From positions 1 to 25,378 of the forward strand of contig CAUDHE010000030.1 in the NCBI GenBank assembly GCA_958449275.1: a stretch of 25,378 bases of DNA, in the 5' to 3' direction. Below are positions 5,934 through 14,628 of this stretch, one piece after another. The notes below the pieces were generated by a model that was not told where the DNA came from, did no database searches, and saw nothing but the letters and a program-made list of their open reading frames with translations. Each line of letters starts with the position of its first letter. Position 1 is the first letter of the stretch. A program made the position numbers and the translations under genes. The stretch is from an uncultured Alistipes sp. (GTDB taxonomy: Bacteria; Bacteroidota; Bacteroidia; Bacteroidales; Rikenellaceae).

Positions 5934-7523
5934 TTATCGGCCCGATCGCATCAGTTCGGGCGTCACGCGCATCTTCATCGCGGCGGGAGCGAACGCGGGC
6001 GGCGTATACGCCCCGGGGGCACCCGTCCACTCGTCCATTGCCGCGCCCGGCTCAAGAATACGCAGGTCGATCAGAGGCGGAATGTCGAGATTGTTCGGAA
6101 TGTTTATCAGACCGTCGGCACTGCCGTCCACATCGGGATTGCCGCCCCACGGATTACGCATGACGAACAGAGCCGAGCTCGTCTTAGGCGAAAACATGAA
6201 CGTGTAGGCGTGGTACGCCACCGTTTTCGTTCCGTCGACGGGAACGTCGCCGGGCAGAAATCCGCCCACTACGATCTTGCCCTGCTTCAGACTGATATCC
6301 ACCGCGCGTTTGATCTGTCCATTGTCGAGCTTGCCGCGGTCGAAAGCGAAACTGCCTCCGTCGCCCGTGAACAGACAGCCAGTATTCTCGGTGGCGATGC
6401 CGCCAACGCTCGAATTGCCGCGGAAAACCCACTGCCACTTTATCACGGCCTTTTCCAATACGGTCGACCAGCACGGAATGTTGTTCTTGCCGCTCACGGC
6501 ATGCAGATTTCCGTTACTGTCGGCGAAAAAGTTCGAATTGACACCCACTTTTATAGGGTTGCCTTTCGGATCGAACATCGCCACCGTGTAGGTACCGTCG
6601 TTATTGTCGGTGATGATCGATTTGACGAAATCGGGATGCAGATAGGCGAAGCTCGCGAATACGGCCATCGCGCAACAGTCGCCGATCGCATGCTGATTGA
6701 CATCGGCAGGACTCGGCCGTCCGCCCGTGGTGGGATAGAGCACGACACGACGGCTGAAGTCGCGATACTCGAAACCGTCGAAAGGCACGGGATCGACCGA
6801 AGGATCGGCCAACTTCTTCAGATCCTGTGCGGTGGCAGCCCGCAGATTGAGGAAATTCTTGCCCATGGGATTCGACGAGTCGTAAGTGTGGCTCGTCGAC
6901 AGATACATCAGATCATCGATATCCAAATCCTCGTGTCTGATGCTCAGCTCGGCGATCTGAGTGGCCGCGGCGCCGCCATTATCCTCGATCGCCAGCTTCA
7001 GATACTTATAAGCGCGAGAAACAGTGAACCGAAACTCCTTCTTCTCCTTGCGAGCGGTGAAAACCTCATTGTCGCGACTGTCAAGAACCGTCCACGAGGC
7101 ATTGTCGTCGGAGCCGTAGAGCGTCCACGACGCGGGATCCCGCTCGGGAGCGTCATCGGCCGAAGTCAGCGAGTACCAGTTGACTTCGACGCTTTCGTCG
7201 CCGGTCCAGAGCAGATAAAATTCCGAGTGCTCGGTGACGAACTTCGTATTGTTGTTGCCGTCGACTATCTTGTCGATGCCGCAACCCGCAGGAGCGTCGG
7301 CATACTGCGCCTCGAGCGTACCGCCGCACGGCATGCGGCCTGTGGTCGACGCTATACGCACCGATGCGGATTCGGCCGAGGGCGGATTCGGGTCGTCGCC
7401 CGAATTGTCGGAACAACCGAACATGACGGCCGACGAGATCGACAGCGCCGCGCAAAAGACGATTCTGCGCGCCATTCCCGCCGTGCGGAACCCGCACGAA
7501 AGGAGTTGATTCTTGATTTCCAT
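5934..7523 (-). CDS. Calpain-like (C2) cysteine peptidase lipoprotein with F5/8-type-C domain
   Basis: A 529-residue protein; the start at ATG 7523 (MEIKNQLLSC) puts a lipoprotein signal in place, with lipobox Cys37 (VMFGC). Residues about 75-197 form an F5/8-type-C (discoidin) domain, seen in IDKIVDGNNNTKF, ASWTLYGSDDNASW and AYKYLKLAIEDN. Residues about 255-495 form a calpain-type catalytic domain: Q277 (oxyanion) and C283 in QHAIGDC, followed by the typical 'DGTYTVAMFDPKGNPIKV', H438 in YHAYTF, and N457 in MRNPWG. The triad is complete. It is the last gene of the PUL, 88 nt after the GH38 gene, with a terminator behind it. The likely role is a surface peptidase that binds a glycan through its discoidin domain and cuts the protein part of glycoproteins. 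Substrate and calcium dependence are unknown. Confidence 0.87.
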   Translation of the reverse strand: MEIKNQLLSCGFRTAGMARRIVFCAALSISSAVMFGCSDNSGDDPNPPSAESASVRIASTTGRMPCGGTLEAQYADAPAGCGIDKIVDGNNNTKFVTEHSEFYLLWTGDESVEVNWYSLTSADDAPERDPASWTLYGSDDNASWTVLDSRDNEVFTARKEKKEFRFTVSRAYKYLKLAIEDNGGAAATQIAELSIRHEDLDIDDLMYLSTSHTYDSSNPMGKNFLNLRAATAQDLKKLADPSVDPVPFDGFEYRDFSRRVVLYPTTGGRPSPADVNQHAIGDCCAMAVFASFAYLHPDFVKSIITDNNDGTYTVAMFDPKGNPIKVGVNSNFFADSNGNLHAVSGKNNIPCWSTVLEKAVIKWQWVFRGNSSVGGIATENTGCLFTGDGGSFAFDRGKLDNGQIKRAVDISLKQGKIVVGGFLPGDVPVDGTKTVAYHAYTFMFSPKTSSALFVMRNPWGGNPDVDGSADGLINIPNNLDIPPLIDLRILEPGAAMDEWTGAPGAYTPPAFAPAAMKMRVTPELMRSGR

Positions 7524-7576
7524 AGCGATATGAAGTTTAAAGGTTAGGTATTCCGTTCCCATTGGGCTATAACGAC

Positions 7577-7605
7577 GGACCCGCCCCTGAACCGAGGGCG
7601 GATCC
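7577..7605 (-). other. Intercistronic hairpin between GH38 and calpain-like genes
   Basis: A 10-bp stem with one mispair (7605-7596 with 7586-7577) and a 9-nt loop, 6 nt after the GH38 stop at 7612. There is no T run, so it is more likely an RNA-stability or processing element than a terminator. Confidence 0.6.
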
Positions 7606-7611
7606 TGTCGA

Positions 7612-10600
7612 TCAATAAACCGAAAATTCGTATATGCGGACTGTGTTGCCCTCGCTCTGGTCGGGCTTGGTAACCAGCAGCCGCACATAGCGGGCCTTGA
7701 CGGGTTTGTCGAGCAGACGCTCGGTCTCCAAAGCCGTGTTGTCGTAAACGGTGTCGACGGTGGTCCAGTTCTCGGAGTCGTCGCTTACCTGAAGACTATA
7801 CTCCTTGGTAATGTAGTCCAAAGCCTCCAGACCCGCGTGCATAACCGACCAGCCGCGCACCTCGTTCTGCTGCTGCATGTCGACGGCTATGAACTTGGGC
7901 TTCGCGCCGCTCGTATCGCACCATTTGGTGTCGGTGTCGTCGTCGACGGCCAGTTCGGCCTGCTCGTTGCGCACCTGGCCCGTACGCGCGATGACGGGTT
8001 TGCCCAAAATGAGATTCTTACGCGACACCTCGCCCTCGTCGGCACCCTTCACGGGAAGATCGACGCCCAACAGATCGACGGCGGGGGTCACCGTATTGTT
8101 ACGGTCGTCGGACAGCGTCACGGCAAACACCACGATGCGCGGGTCGTCGGGCAATATCAGTCGGCTCGCACCTGCAGGTATGTCGATCGACGAGGCGAAG
8201 AGGTAGGTGAACTCGTAAGGCACATCCTTGTTCTTTATCATGTCGTGCTTGTGCGTACCCACGAAAGCTATGTCGGCCGGCTTGATGAAACCTTCGGTGT
8301 GGCCCGTATGGCCCCACTGTCCGATGAAGCCGCTGTAATAGGGAACCAGCATCGTGTGTTCCTTGCCATCCACCGTAAACACGGCGTTATTGTCGTGGCG
8401 AGTCGACGCGGCGAGGATATACATCTTATTGTAATCGCCCGCAGGCAGCTCGATGGTGTCGCGACGGCACTTCACGCCGTTAGCGCCTTCGGGAGAGGCC
8501 AGTTCGAAACGTATACCCTTGAAATCGAGGGTCTCGGGCAACAACTCGGCCGCGTAAGAGATACCCTTGCCGTCGAAGTTGGCGTCCGAACGATAGGGAT
8601 TGAACGAAGCGGTCTTGGTGTTGTAGGGCAACGCCACCGACACGCATTCGGCGGGAGCAAGCAGTGCGGCGGGAGCAGCGAGTTTCACCTTGAACGTCTT
8701 CATGCCGAAAGGCCCGATATCGAACGTGAGCTTGCTGCCTTCGAAAGCCGCGTCGCCGATCTCGTCCTCGATGCCGTTGAGCTCCTTGGCCGACACGATT
8801 CCCGCGGCGAAGTTCACCACGGCCTGCTGCGCCTGACGGCCCGAGGTCTCGTAGAAACGCACCACGTATTCGTCGGACTTCTCGGCCTGCTTCAAAGCGC
8901 GCAGCGCCACATTGTCGTTCTCCGAACGCACGAACGAAAAGCTGCGGCCCAATGCGCCCTTATGTTTGTCGGCAGCCGCGAAAGCCACGACAGGCTGATT
9001 GAGCACCTCGGCCTTCATAACGGTAGCGCCGTCGCGGTAATCGCCCGCGTGGCCCACGATCGAATAGGTGAATCGATGGTGTCCGAAATCCTGACGGTCC
9101 TGATAAGAGTAACCGCCGCGGGTCTTGGGAGTGTGCAGCAGCGTCAGACGGATCGTATTGTCGTCGGGCTTGTCCCAGCCGTACTTGCTGTCGTTCATCA
9201 CCGACACGCCGTAGCTGCCGTCGGCATCGGTGAGGTCGGCCCACTGCTGGGCATATACCTCGTAAGCCGTAGGCGTGTTGTTGCCGCGCTCCACCGAGCC
9301 GACGCCGAGGTCGTACACCGCCTTCTCGTTCGCAACGCTCAGCGGGAACTCGGCCTTGAGCAGCGCGTTGGTCGACTGCCAGTCGATATCGTTCACGAAG
9401 TCGATACGGTCGCTCTGGCCGCCTTCGGTCAAACGGATATACTGACGGATCACCGACTCGCCGTGAGTACGCTCCACGCATACCGACGCGCGCAGCGGCC
9501 CTTTCTCCGCTACTGTGATCTTCACGTTATCGGTCAAAGATACGGGCTCGGCGTCTATCGTGGTCTTAGTGATCTCCCATGCGGGCCAAGCGAACGACTC
9601 GTTCTCGGTGAAGAGCGCCAAACGGATAGCCTTGCCCTCCTTTACCAGTTCCTTGCCGTTGCGTTTGTCGACGATCGACACCACGTCGCCGTTTGCGTCG
9701 AGCGCTATGCGGTAGATGCTGTTCTCCAGCGACGACGCGGTAGCTTTCAGCGCGGGCACCGCCTTTTCCGAGCCGCCATTGCGAACGTCGTAAACGGCAT
9801 ATCCCGCGGCGGGAGCCGAAGCGAGGATCAGCATGCGCACGGCACCGTTCTCCGTACCGAGCACCTGATGAGGCACCTTCACGCCCCTCTCGTTATAGAC
9901 CGAAACATTCGACGAGAAACCAGGAACGGTCACCTCGATCACATCGGCCACGGGGAATCCCGCAGGGTTGTAGATCACCAGCGGCGTGCCCTTCACGTTG
10001 GTGTCGAGCGCGCGCGAAACGGCACCAACCGACGAGGTGAGCACGCCCGCGAACTGACCCAGCGAAATGAGTTCGTCGTTCCACGAAAATTCGTAGGCAC
10101 GCGGAATGCTGGTACCCGTCAGGTCGTCGTGGAACTGATGCCAGATAAAGCGTTTCCATGCCTCCGAAAGAGTCTCGCGAGGATATGCCGCGGCACCGAG
10201 CCAGTCGGCCGCCACTGCGCTGCGCTCGGCGGCATCGGCCAGCAACTCGTTGCTGCGGTTGTAGAACTTCATGGCCGCCTGCGACGTGTAGCAACCCGTG
10301 GCGTGCACGTCCATCAACAGCTCGCCGTTCCACACGGGCAGCTCGGGATGAGAGGCGAAGGGCAGATAATCCTTATAGAGTCGGTCGCTCGCGGCGCTGA
10401 TGATCTCCACGGGACCGTTGCCGTGTACGCCCATCTCCAAAGCGCGGACAGACTCGATGGTCGGGGCACCGCCCGTATCGCCCGTACCGTAGTAATGGTA
10501 TACGGTCTTTATGGGGCTGCCGTCGGTCATGCGCTTGAGCAACTCGCTCCGGCTCAGATCCTCCAGACGCCACTTGGTAGTGTAGTTGTGGGCATCCATC

Positions 10601-11205
10601 ACGGCCATGATACGCGAACCGTCGACACCCTCCCAAAGGCCGATCTCGAAGGGGATCTTGCTGTTGCCGTAGAACGGACGGTGACGCCACATGAGTTTCT
10701 GAGTCGAGAATCCGATCAGACCGCAGTGCGCGGCCACCGTGGGCAGAGTCCAACCGAAGCCGAAGCAGTCGGGCAGGAAGATGTCGGTGCCCTCCACGCC
10801 GAACTCGTCGCGATAGAAGTGCTGACCGTAGAGTATGTTTCGGGTGAACGACTCGATCGAGGGGATGTTGGGATCGGTGGCATCCCACGTGCTGCCCGTC
10901 ACGTGCCAGCGGCCGTCGGCTATATACTTCTTCATCAGTTCGTACTGATGAGGATAGTACTCCTTCATCCATTGATACTTGATGCCGCCCTCGAAGTTAA
11001 ATACATAATCGGGGTACTTGGCCAGCAACATGAGGTTCTGGTTGAGCGTTTTGGGGATATACTCCTCGATGGAGCGCTGCACGTCCCAGTTCCACTGCGA
11101 GTCGAAGTGAGCGTTCGACACGATGTAGGCTTTGTTTTTCTCCTGAGCGTCAGCCCGTCCCGCTAAAAGGAACAGGGCCAGACTCAGCAATAAGATTCGT
11201 TTCAT
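7612..11205 (-). CDS. GH38 alpha-mannosidase with C-terminal F5/8-type-C domain
   Basis: A 1197-residue exported enzyme with a signal peptide cut after ADA20, before Gln21. The GH38 catalytic domain starts at once: zinc ligands H33 and D35 in NAHFDSQWNWD, the nucleophile D146 in FLPDCFGFG (also a zinc ligand), and H359 in HQFHDDLTGTS. These match the active site of class II alpha-mannosidases, retaining enzymes that remove alpha-1,3-, alpha-1,6- or alpha-1,2-mannose. Large beta-sandwich domains follow, and residues about 1050-1197 look like an F5/8-type-C/CBM32 module (AVDDDTDTKWCDTSG, YSLQVSDDSENWTTV, ARYVRLLVTK). It lies between the BSP-family peptidase gene (60 nt upstream) and the calpain-like gene. 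Linkage specificity cannot be read from sequence alone. Confidence 0.95.
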   Translation of the reverse strand: MKRILLLSLALFLLAGRADAQEKNKAYIVSNAHFDSQWNWDVQRSIEEYIPKTLNQNLMLLAKYPDYVFNFEGGIKYQWMKEYYPHQYELMKKYIADGRWHVTGSTWDATDPNIPSIESFTRNILYGQHFYRDEFGVEGTDIFLPDCFGFGWTLPTVAAHCGLIGFSTQKLMWRHRPFYGNSKIPFEIGLWEGVDGSRIMAVMDAHNYTTKWRLEDLSRSELLKRMTDGSPIKTVYHYYGTGDTGGAPTIESVRALEMGVHGNGPVEIISAASDRLYKDYLPFASHPELPVWNGELLMDVHATGCYTSQAAMKFYNRSNELLADAAERSAVAADWLGAAAYPRETLSEAWKRFIWHQFHDDLTGTSIPRAYEFSWNDELISLGQFAGVLTSSVGAVSRALDTNVKGTPLVIYNPAGFPVADVIEVTVPGFSSNVSVYNERGVKVPHQVLGTENGAVRMLILASAPAAGYAVYDVRNGGSEKAVPALKATASSLENSIYRIALDANGDVVSIVDKRNGKELVKEGKAIRLALFTENESFAWPAWEITKTTIDAEPVSLTDNVKITVAEKGPLRASVCVERTHGESVIRQYIRLTEGGQSDRIDFVNDIDWQSTNALLKAEFPLSVANEKAVYDLGVGSVERGNNTPTAYEVYAQQWADLTDADGSYGVSVMNDSKYGWDKPDDNTIRLTLLHTPKTRGGYSYQDRQDFGHHRFTYSIVGHAGDYRDGATVMKAEVLNQPVVAFAAADKHKGALGRSFSFVRSENDNVALRALKQAEKSDEYVVRFYETSGRQAQQAVVNFAAGIVSAKELNGIEDEIGDAAFEGSKLTFDIGPFGMKTFKVKLAAPAALLAPAECVSVALPYNTKTASFNPYRSDANFDGKGISYAAELLPETLDFKGIRFELASPEGANGVKCRRDTIELPAGDYNKMYILAASTRHDNNAVFTVDGKEHTMLVPYYSGFIGQWGHTGHTEGFIKPADIAFVGTHKHDMIKNKDVPYEFTYLFASSIDIPAGASRLILPDDPRIVVFAVTLSDDRNNTVTPAVDLLGVDLPVKGADEGEVSRKNLILGKPVIARTGQVRNEQAELAVDDDTDTKWCDTSGAKPKFIAVDMQQQNEVRGWSVMHAGLEALDYITKEYSLQVSDDSENWTTVDTVYDNTALETERLLDKPVKARYVRLLVTKPDQSEGNTVRIYEFSVY

Positions 11206-11265
11206 TTACGCTTGGTTAAAGTTATTGTGAATTAGTTTTAAATATGCGGTTTGCGTCGGTCGGGG

Positions 11266-12039
11266 TCACGCCTCGATGTCGCCGACGGCGATCTGGTACT
11301 CGCGCCACAGCGAATCGATGTCGTACTCCTCGCCGAGGATGTGTTTCACGGCTCCGTCGAACGACCACGGGATCACCTCCAGCGTGCTGCGGTTGAACTT
11401 GCCGAGGAAATCGGGATCCTTGTTGTCGCGCAGCCATACGAAGAAATAACCCGCCGTACGGTAACCGTCCATGTAGTTGCCGCCTCGGGGACGCGCGTCG
11501 GGACCGAAGCCGCCGTTGGCCACGCGCACCGCATCGGCCATACCCTCGATGAAGGCCCAAAACACACGGCTGGTGCCGTAGGTACCTATGCCTTGAGGCT
11601 CGAGCTGATAGGCATGCGTAAGCTCGTGAAGCAGCACGCCGCGGGTTTCGAAAAGGACTTTGTCGATATCCCCGTCGCCGAACGACTTCTCCACGTGACG
11701 CGTGCTGTAAAAGATGCTGACATGACCGTTGCCGCCGCCCTTGGCCGATATGCCGTCGGTGTCCTCTATCGTGTAGCGGAGCCTCTTGACGCGGGGTATG
11801 CTGTCTTCGGGCGATCGGTAGAGCGTCGCAAGCACCGTACGGGCCTGCTCGGCGATATAGGCTTCGGGATCGGTTATGATCTCATGATAGATCTCCGAAC
11901 CTCGGGTACCGACGGCCTTGTCCTCGAACTCGATGGTACCGACGTCGTAGCCCTCCCATACGGCAAGTTTGTCGGAGGCGGGTTTGCAGAAAGCCAGCCC
12001 GATCGCCAGACAAGCCGCTGCGAAAATTGCTTTTTTCAT
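11266..12039 (-). CDS. Basic secretory protein (BSP) family metallopeptidase, exported
   Basis: A 257-residue protein with a hydrophobic N-terminal signal; Cys18 (IGLAFC) is a plausible but not ideal lipobox. The core carries a zinc peptidase motif HELTH (138-142) in GVLLHELTHAYQ, followed by FIEGMADAVR (163-172) with E165 and D169 as candidate third ligand and support, and a GNYMDGYRTAGYFFVWL stretch typical of the plant basic secretory protein family. The family is treated as putative metallopeptidase; the substrate is not known. It lies 21 nt after the GH92 gene and 60 nt before the GH38 gene, clearly within the operon. With the calpain-like protein it makes two peptidases of different chemistry in one alpha-mannosidase locus. 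Confidence 0.87.
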   Translation of the reverse strand: MKKAIFAAACLAIGLAFCKPASDKLAVWEGYDVGTIEFEDKAVGTRGSEIYHEIITDPEAYIAEQARTVLATLYRSPEDSIPRVKRLRYTIEDTDGISAKGGGNGHVSIFYSTRHVEKSFGDGDIDKVLFETRGVLLHELTHAYQLEPQGIGTYGTSRVFWAFIEGMADAVRVANGGFGPDARPRGGNYMDGYRTAGYFFVWLRDNKDPDFLGKFNRSTLEVIPWSFDGAVKHILGEEYDIDSLWREYQIAVGDIEA

Positions 12040-12060
12040 TGCTTCTCAGTTTTAATTTAT

Positions 12061-14401
12061 CTAATCGTTCGATTCGTCCGACAGCGAATAGGGTTTGTCG
12101 CCCGCACGCGTACCGCGACGTTTGGCAGGCTTCGAAGCCATGCGGAATTCAAACACTCCGCCCTTCATCAGATCGTCGTGCGTGACGTAGGTTTTGTCGT
12201 AGGGTCGGCCGTCGACAGTCAGCGACTGTACGTAACGGTTTTCGGCGCTCACGTTCGGCGCCTTGATCTCCAGCGTATTGCCGTTTTCCAACCTCAGGCG
12301 TATGCAGGGCAGATACGGCGCCCCGAGCACATACTGATCGGTGCCCGGGCACACGGGATAGAACCCCATGGCCGAGAATATGTACCAGGCCGACATTTGA
12401 CCGCAGTCGTCGTTGCCGCAAAGGCCGTCGATGGAGTTCACATACATGTCGTCCATGATCTCGCGCACCCAATACTGCGTTTTCCACGGCTGCGAGGTCC
12501 ACGCATAAAGGTAGGGAACATGGTGACTCGGCTCGTTGCCGTGCACGTAGTTTCCTATAAGACCGTCGCGCGTAATGTCCTCGGTATTTTCGAAAAATTC
12601 GTCGGGCAGGTGCATGGTGAAGAGCGAATCGAGACGCTGCACGAAACGCCTGTCGCCGCCCATAGCATCGATAAGTCCCTTCACGTCGTGCGGCACGTAG
12701 AACGAATAGTTCCACGAGTTGCCCTCGATGAAACCTTGACCGTGGGTATCCATCAGATCGAAATCCGCTTTCCAACTGCCGTCGCGCATGCGCGGACGCA
12801 CGAAACCGAGCGAGGGATCGAAGAGGTTTTTGTAGTTCTGAGCGCGACGCTTGTATTCGGCCGCCAGCTCCTCGTTACCCCCCCCCCTTGAATGCGGTGC
12901 GGTAGATGGTCCAATCGTCGTAGGCGTATTCGAGCGTCATCGAAGCGCCGCTGCCGCTGCGCTCGAAGGGCACGTAACCCAATCGGCGGTATTCGTCTAT
13001 GCCGTCGTAATAGCCCACGTTAGAACTGCCGACCATAGCGGCCAGAGCCTCGTCGGCAGGCAGCGGCTGACCCTTGGCGAGGGCATCGGCCAGCGTGGAA
13101 ACCGAATGGTAGCCTATCATGCACCAGTTCTCGTTGCCCATGTGCGACCACACGGGCAGCGCCTTGTGCACGCTTTGGTCGCAATGGGCCAGCATCGAGC
13201 GCATCATGTCGGCATTGCGTCCGCGGTTTATCAGGTTGAACAGCGGGTGCAGCGCACGATAGGTGTCCCAAACCGAAAATACGGTATAGTTGGCGAATCC
13301 GTCGGCTCGGTGTATGTTGTGGTCCACGCCGCGGTAGCTGCCGTCGACATCCATGTAGACCGACGGATTTATCATAGTGTGGTAGAGCGATGTGTAGAAC
13401 ATGGTCTTTTGGTCGTCGCTGCCCTCCACCTCGAATATCGACAGCGCGTCGTTCCATTTCGCGAACGCCTCGGCACGGATGGCGTCGAACGACTTGCCGT
13501 CGGTCTCGGCGCGGAGGTTGCGCAGCGCCCCCTCGGTACTCACGGCCGACAGAGCGACGCGAATCTCGAGATCGTCGGAACCGTCGGGTTCGAACTCGAA
13601 CCATGCCGCCACTTTGCGTCCCGCTATTTCGGGGAAATCCTCGTAGAGATCGAATTTGCGCCAGAAGCCTTGGTACAAGATCTTCGCACGATCCTTATAG
13701 CCGTAATGCGCGATCGGTTTCGAGAACGAGGCGGCGAAATAGGTGTAGTTCTCGCGCGACCAGCCGTTGGTGATGCGGTAGCCCGTGATGAGGGTGTCGC
13801 TCTCGACACGGATGCCCGCCCAAAGAGTTTTGCCGTCGTAGTTGTAAATGCCGTGCTCGAGATCGACTATCACGCGCTCGGCGGCCCCTGCGGGAAAGGT
13901 ATAGCGATGCACGCCCGTACGCTCCGTGGCCGTCAGCTCGGCACGGATACCCGACTCCAGCGTCACTTCGTAGAATCCCGATTCGGCCTTTTCCGAATCG
14001 GCAATCTTGCGAGAACGGTATCCCGAAGCGGGATCGGTTTCGCTGCCGGGATCCAGACGGCGTTCACCCGTCTGCGGCGCTATGAGTATATCGCCCAGAT
14101 CGGAGTGGCCCGTGCCGTTGAGATGGGTGTGGCTGAAGCCCAATATGGTCGGGTCGTCGTGCTGGTAGCCCGCGCAATAGCGGTATACGTCCGTCTGGTA
14201 TGCGCCGTCGATATTGTGCGGCGTGGCAGACGTATCGGGACTGAGCTGCACTATGCCGTGCGGCACGCAGGCACCCGGGAAGGTGTGCCCCATCTTGACG
14301 GTGCCGATGAACGGATCGACATACGACGCAGGCTGCTGCGAATATCCCGAGATCGCACACGCGGCTGCGAGCAATAAAAACAGATTTTTTCGGTTGAACA
14401 T
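12061..14401 (-). pseudogene. GH92 alpha-mannosidase, frameshifted at a 10-G run
   Basis: The gene starts at ATG 14401 (MFNRKNLFLLLAAACA, signal peptide). The 5' frame runs 508 codons to a TAA at 12877-12875, directly after the G run at 12887-12878. The 3' part continues in another frame to 12061. Removing one G joins them as FKGGGNEELAAEYKRRAQNYKNLFDP, typical GH92 sequence, and gives 779 residues, normal for the family. The 5' part holds VDPFIGT, GFSHTHLNGTGHSD and HMGNENWCMIGYH; the 3' part holds the strongly conserved GNDDCGQMSAWY motif with the catalytic-base aspartates. GH92 enzymes are calcium-dependent inverting exo-alpha-mannosidases acting on N-glycans and mannan. As read, the product would lack the catalytic base and be inactive. 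The cause may be sequencing error, real mutation or reversible slippage. It has its own promoter at 14513-14544. Confidence 0.88.
12878..12887. repeat. 10-nt C/G homopolymer inside the GH92 gene
   Basis: Ten C on the plus strand (ten G in the coding strand). A tract of nine would restore the GH92 frame as Lys-Gly-Gly-Gly-Asn. The tract sits in a loop ahead of the conserved RAQNYKNLFDP segment, where small glycine changes should be tolerated. Confidence 0.9.
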
Positions 14402-14407
14402 AGTTAT

Positions 14408-14439
14408 AAAAAAGGGGATCGGACACCCGTCCGGTCCCC
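14408..14439 (-). terminator. Terminator-like hairpin just upstream of the GH92 start
   Basis: On the minus strand an 11-bp stem with one mismatch (14439-14429 with 14424-14414) and a 4-nt loop is followed by six T (14413-14408). The run ends 7 nt before the GH92 ATG. It could end a small RNA from the promoter at 14513-14544, attenuate the enzyme genes, or limit read-through from susCD. Confidence 0.7.
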
Positions 14440-14512
14440 GTAAAACAATATAAGGATTAAAAATTCAATTCGGTTCCGCACCTTTGCCCGAAAGGCCCTG
14501 ATCGCGGCGTCC

Positions 14513-14544
14513 CAAAATTACTGAAATCTTATACGACTGCCAAA
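14513..14544 (-). promoter_or_regulatory. Internal promoter upstream of GH92
   Basis: On the minus strand TTTG (14544-14541), 20 nt, then TAATTTTG (14520-14513): a full match to the Bacteroidetes consensus. Transcription would begin near 14507, about 105 nt before the GH92 start. It would give the enzyme genes expression independent of susCD. Confidence 0.75.
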
Positions 14545-14575
14545 TATTTTTCGGCACGCCGCAGTTCGGCGCAGT

Positions 14576-14615
14576 GTTCGTACGGGGTCGGAGCAGCCTC
14601 GCGCCCCGTACGAAC
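14576..14615 (-). other. Hairpin just after susD
   Basis: A perfect 12-bp stem (GTTCGTACGGGG at 14576-14587 with CCCCGTACGAAC at 14604-14615) and 16-nt loop, 13 nt after the susD stop. There is no T run, so it is more likely to shield the 3' end of susCD mRNA than to terminate. Confidence 0.7.
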
Positions 14616-14628
14616 CCGCGATGCGGAT

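Noticed and set aside
5731..6207. 158-codon plus-strand frame across the PUL terminator
   Set aside because: Runs through the terminator hairpin and antisense to the calpain-like gene; no recognisable features.
7524..7688. N-terminal extension of the calpain-like gene to 7688, overlapping GH38
   Set aside because: It would overlap the end of the GH38 gene and hide the lipoprotein signal; the ATG at 7523 restores a normal signal peptide.
7837..11166. 1109-codon open frame on the plus strand opposite the GH38 gene
   Set aside because: It is fully antisense to a clear GH38 enzyme, is rich in His, Arg and Val in a way typical of mirrored GC-rich codons, and shows no domain.
12851..14377. 508-codon plus-strand frame opposite GH92
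   Set aside because: Antisense shadow; the GH92 motifs on the other strand are conclusive.
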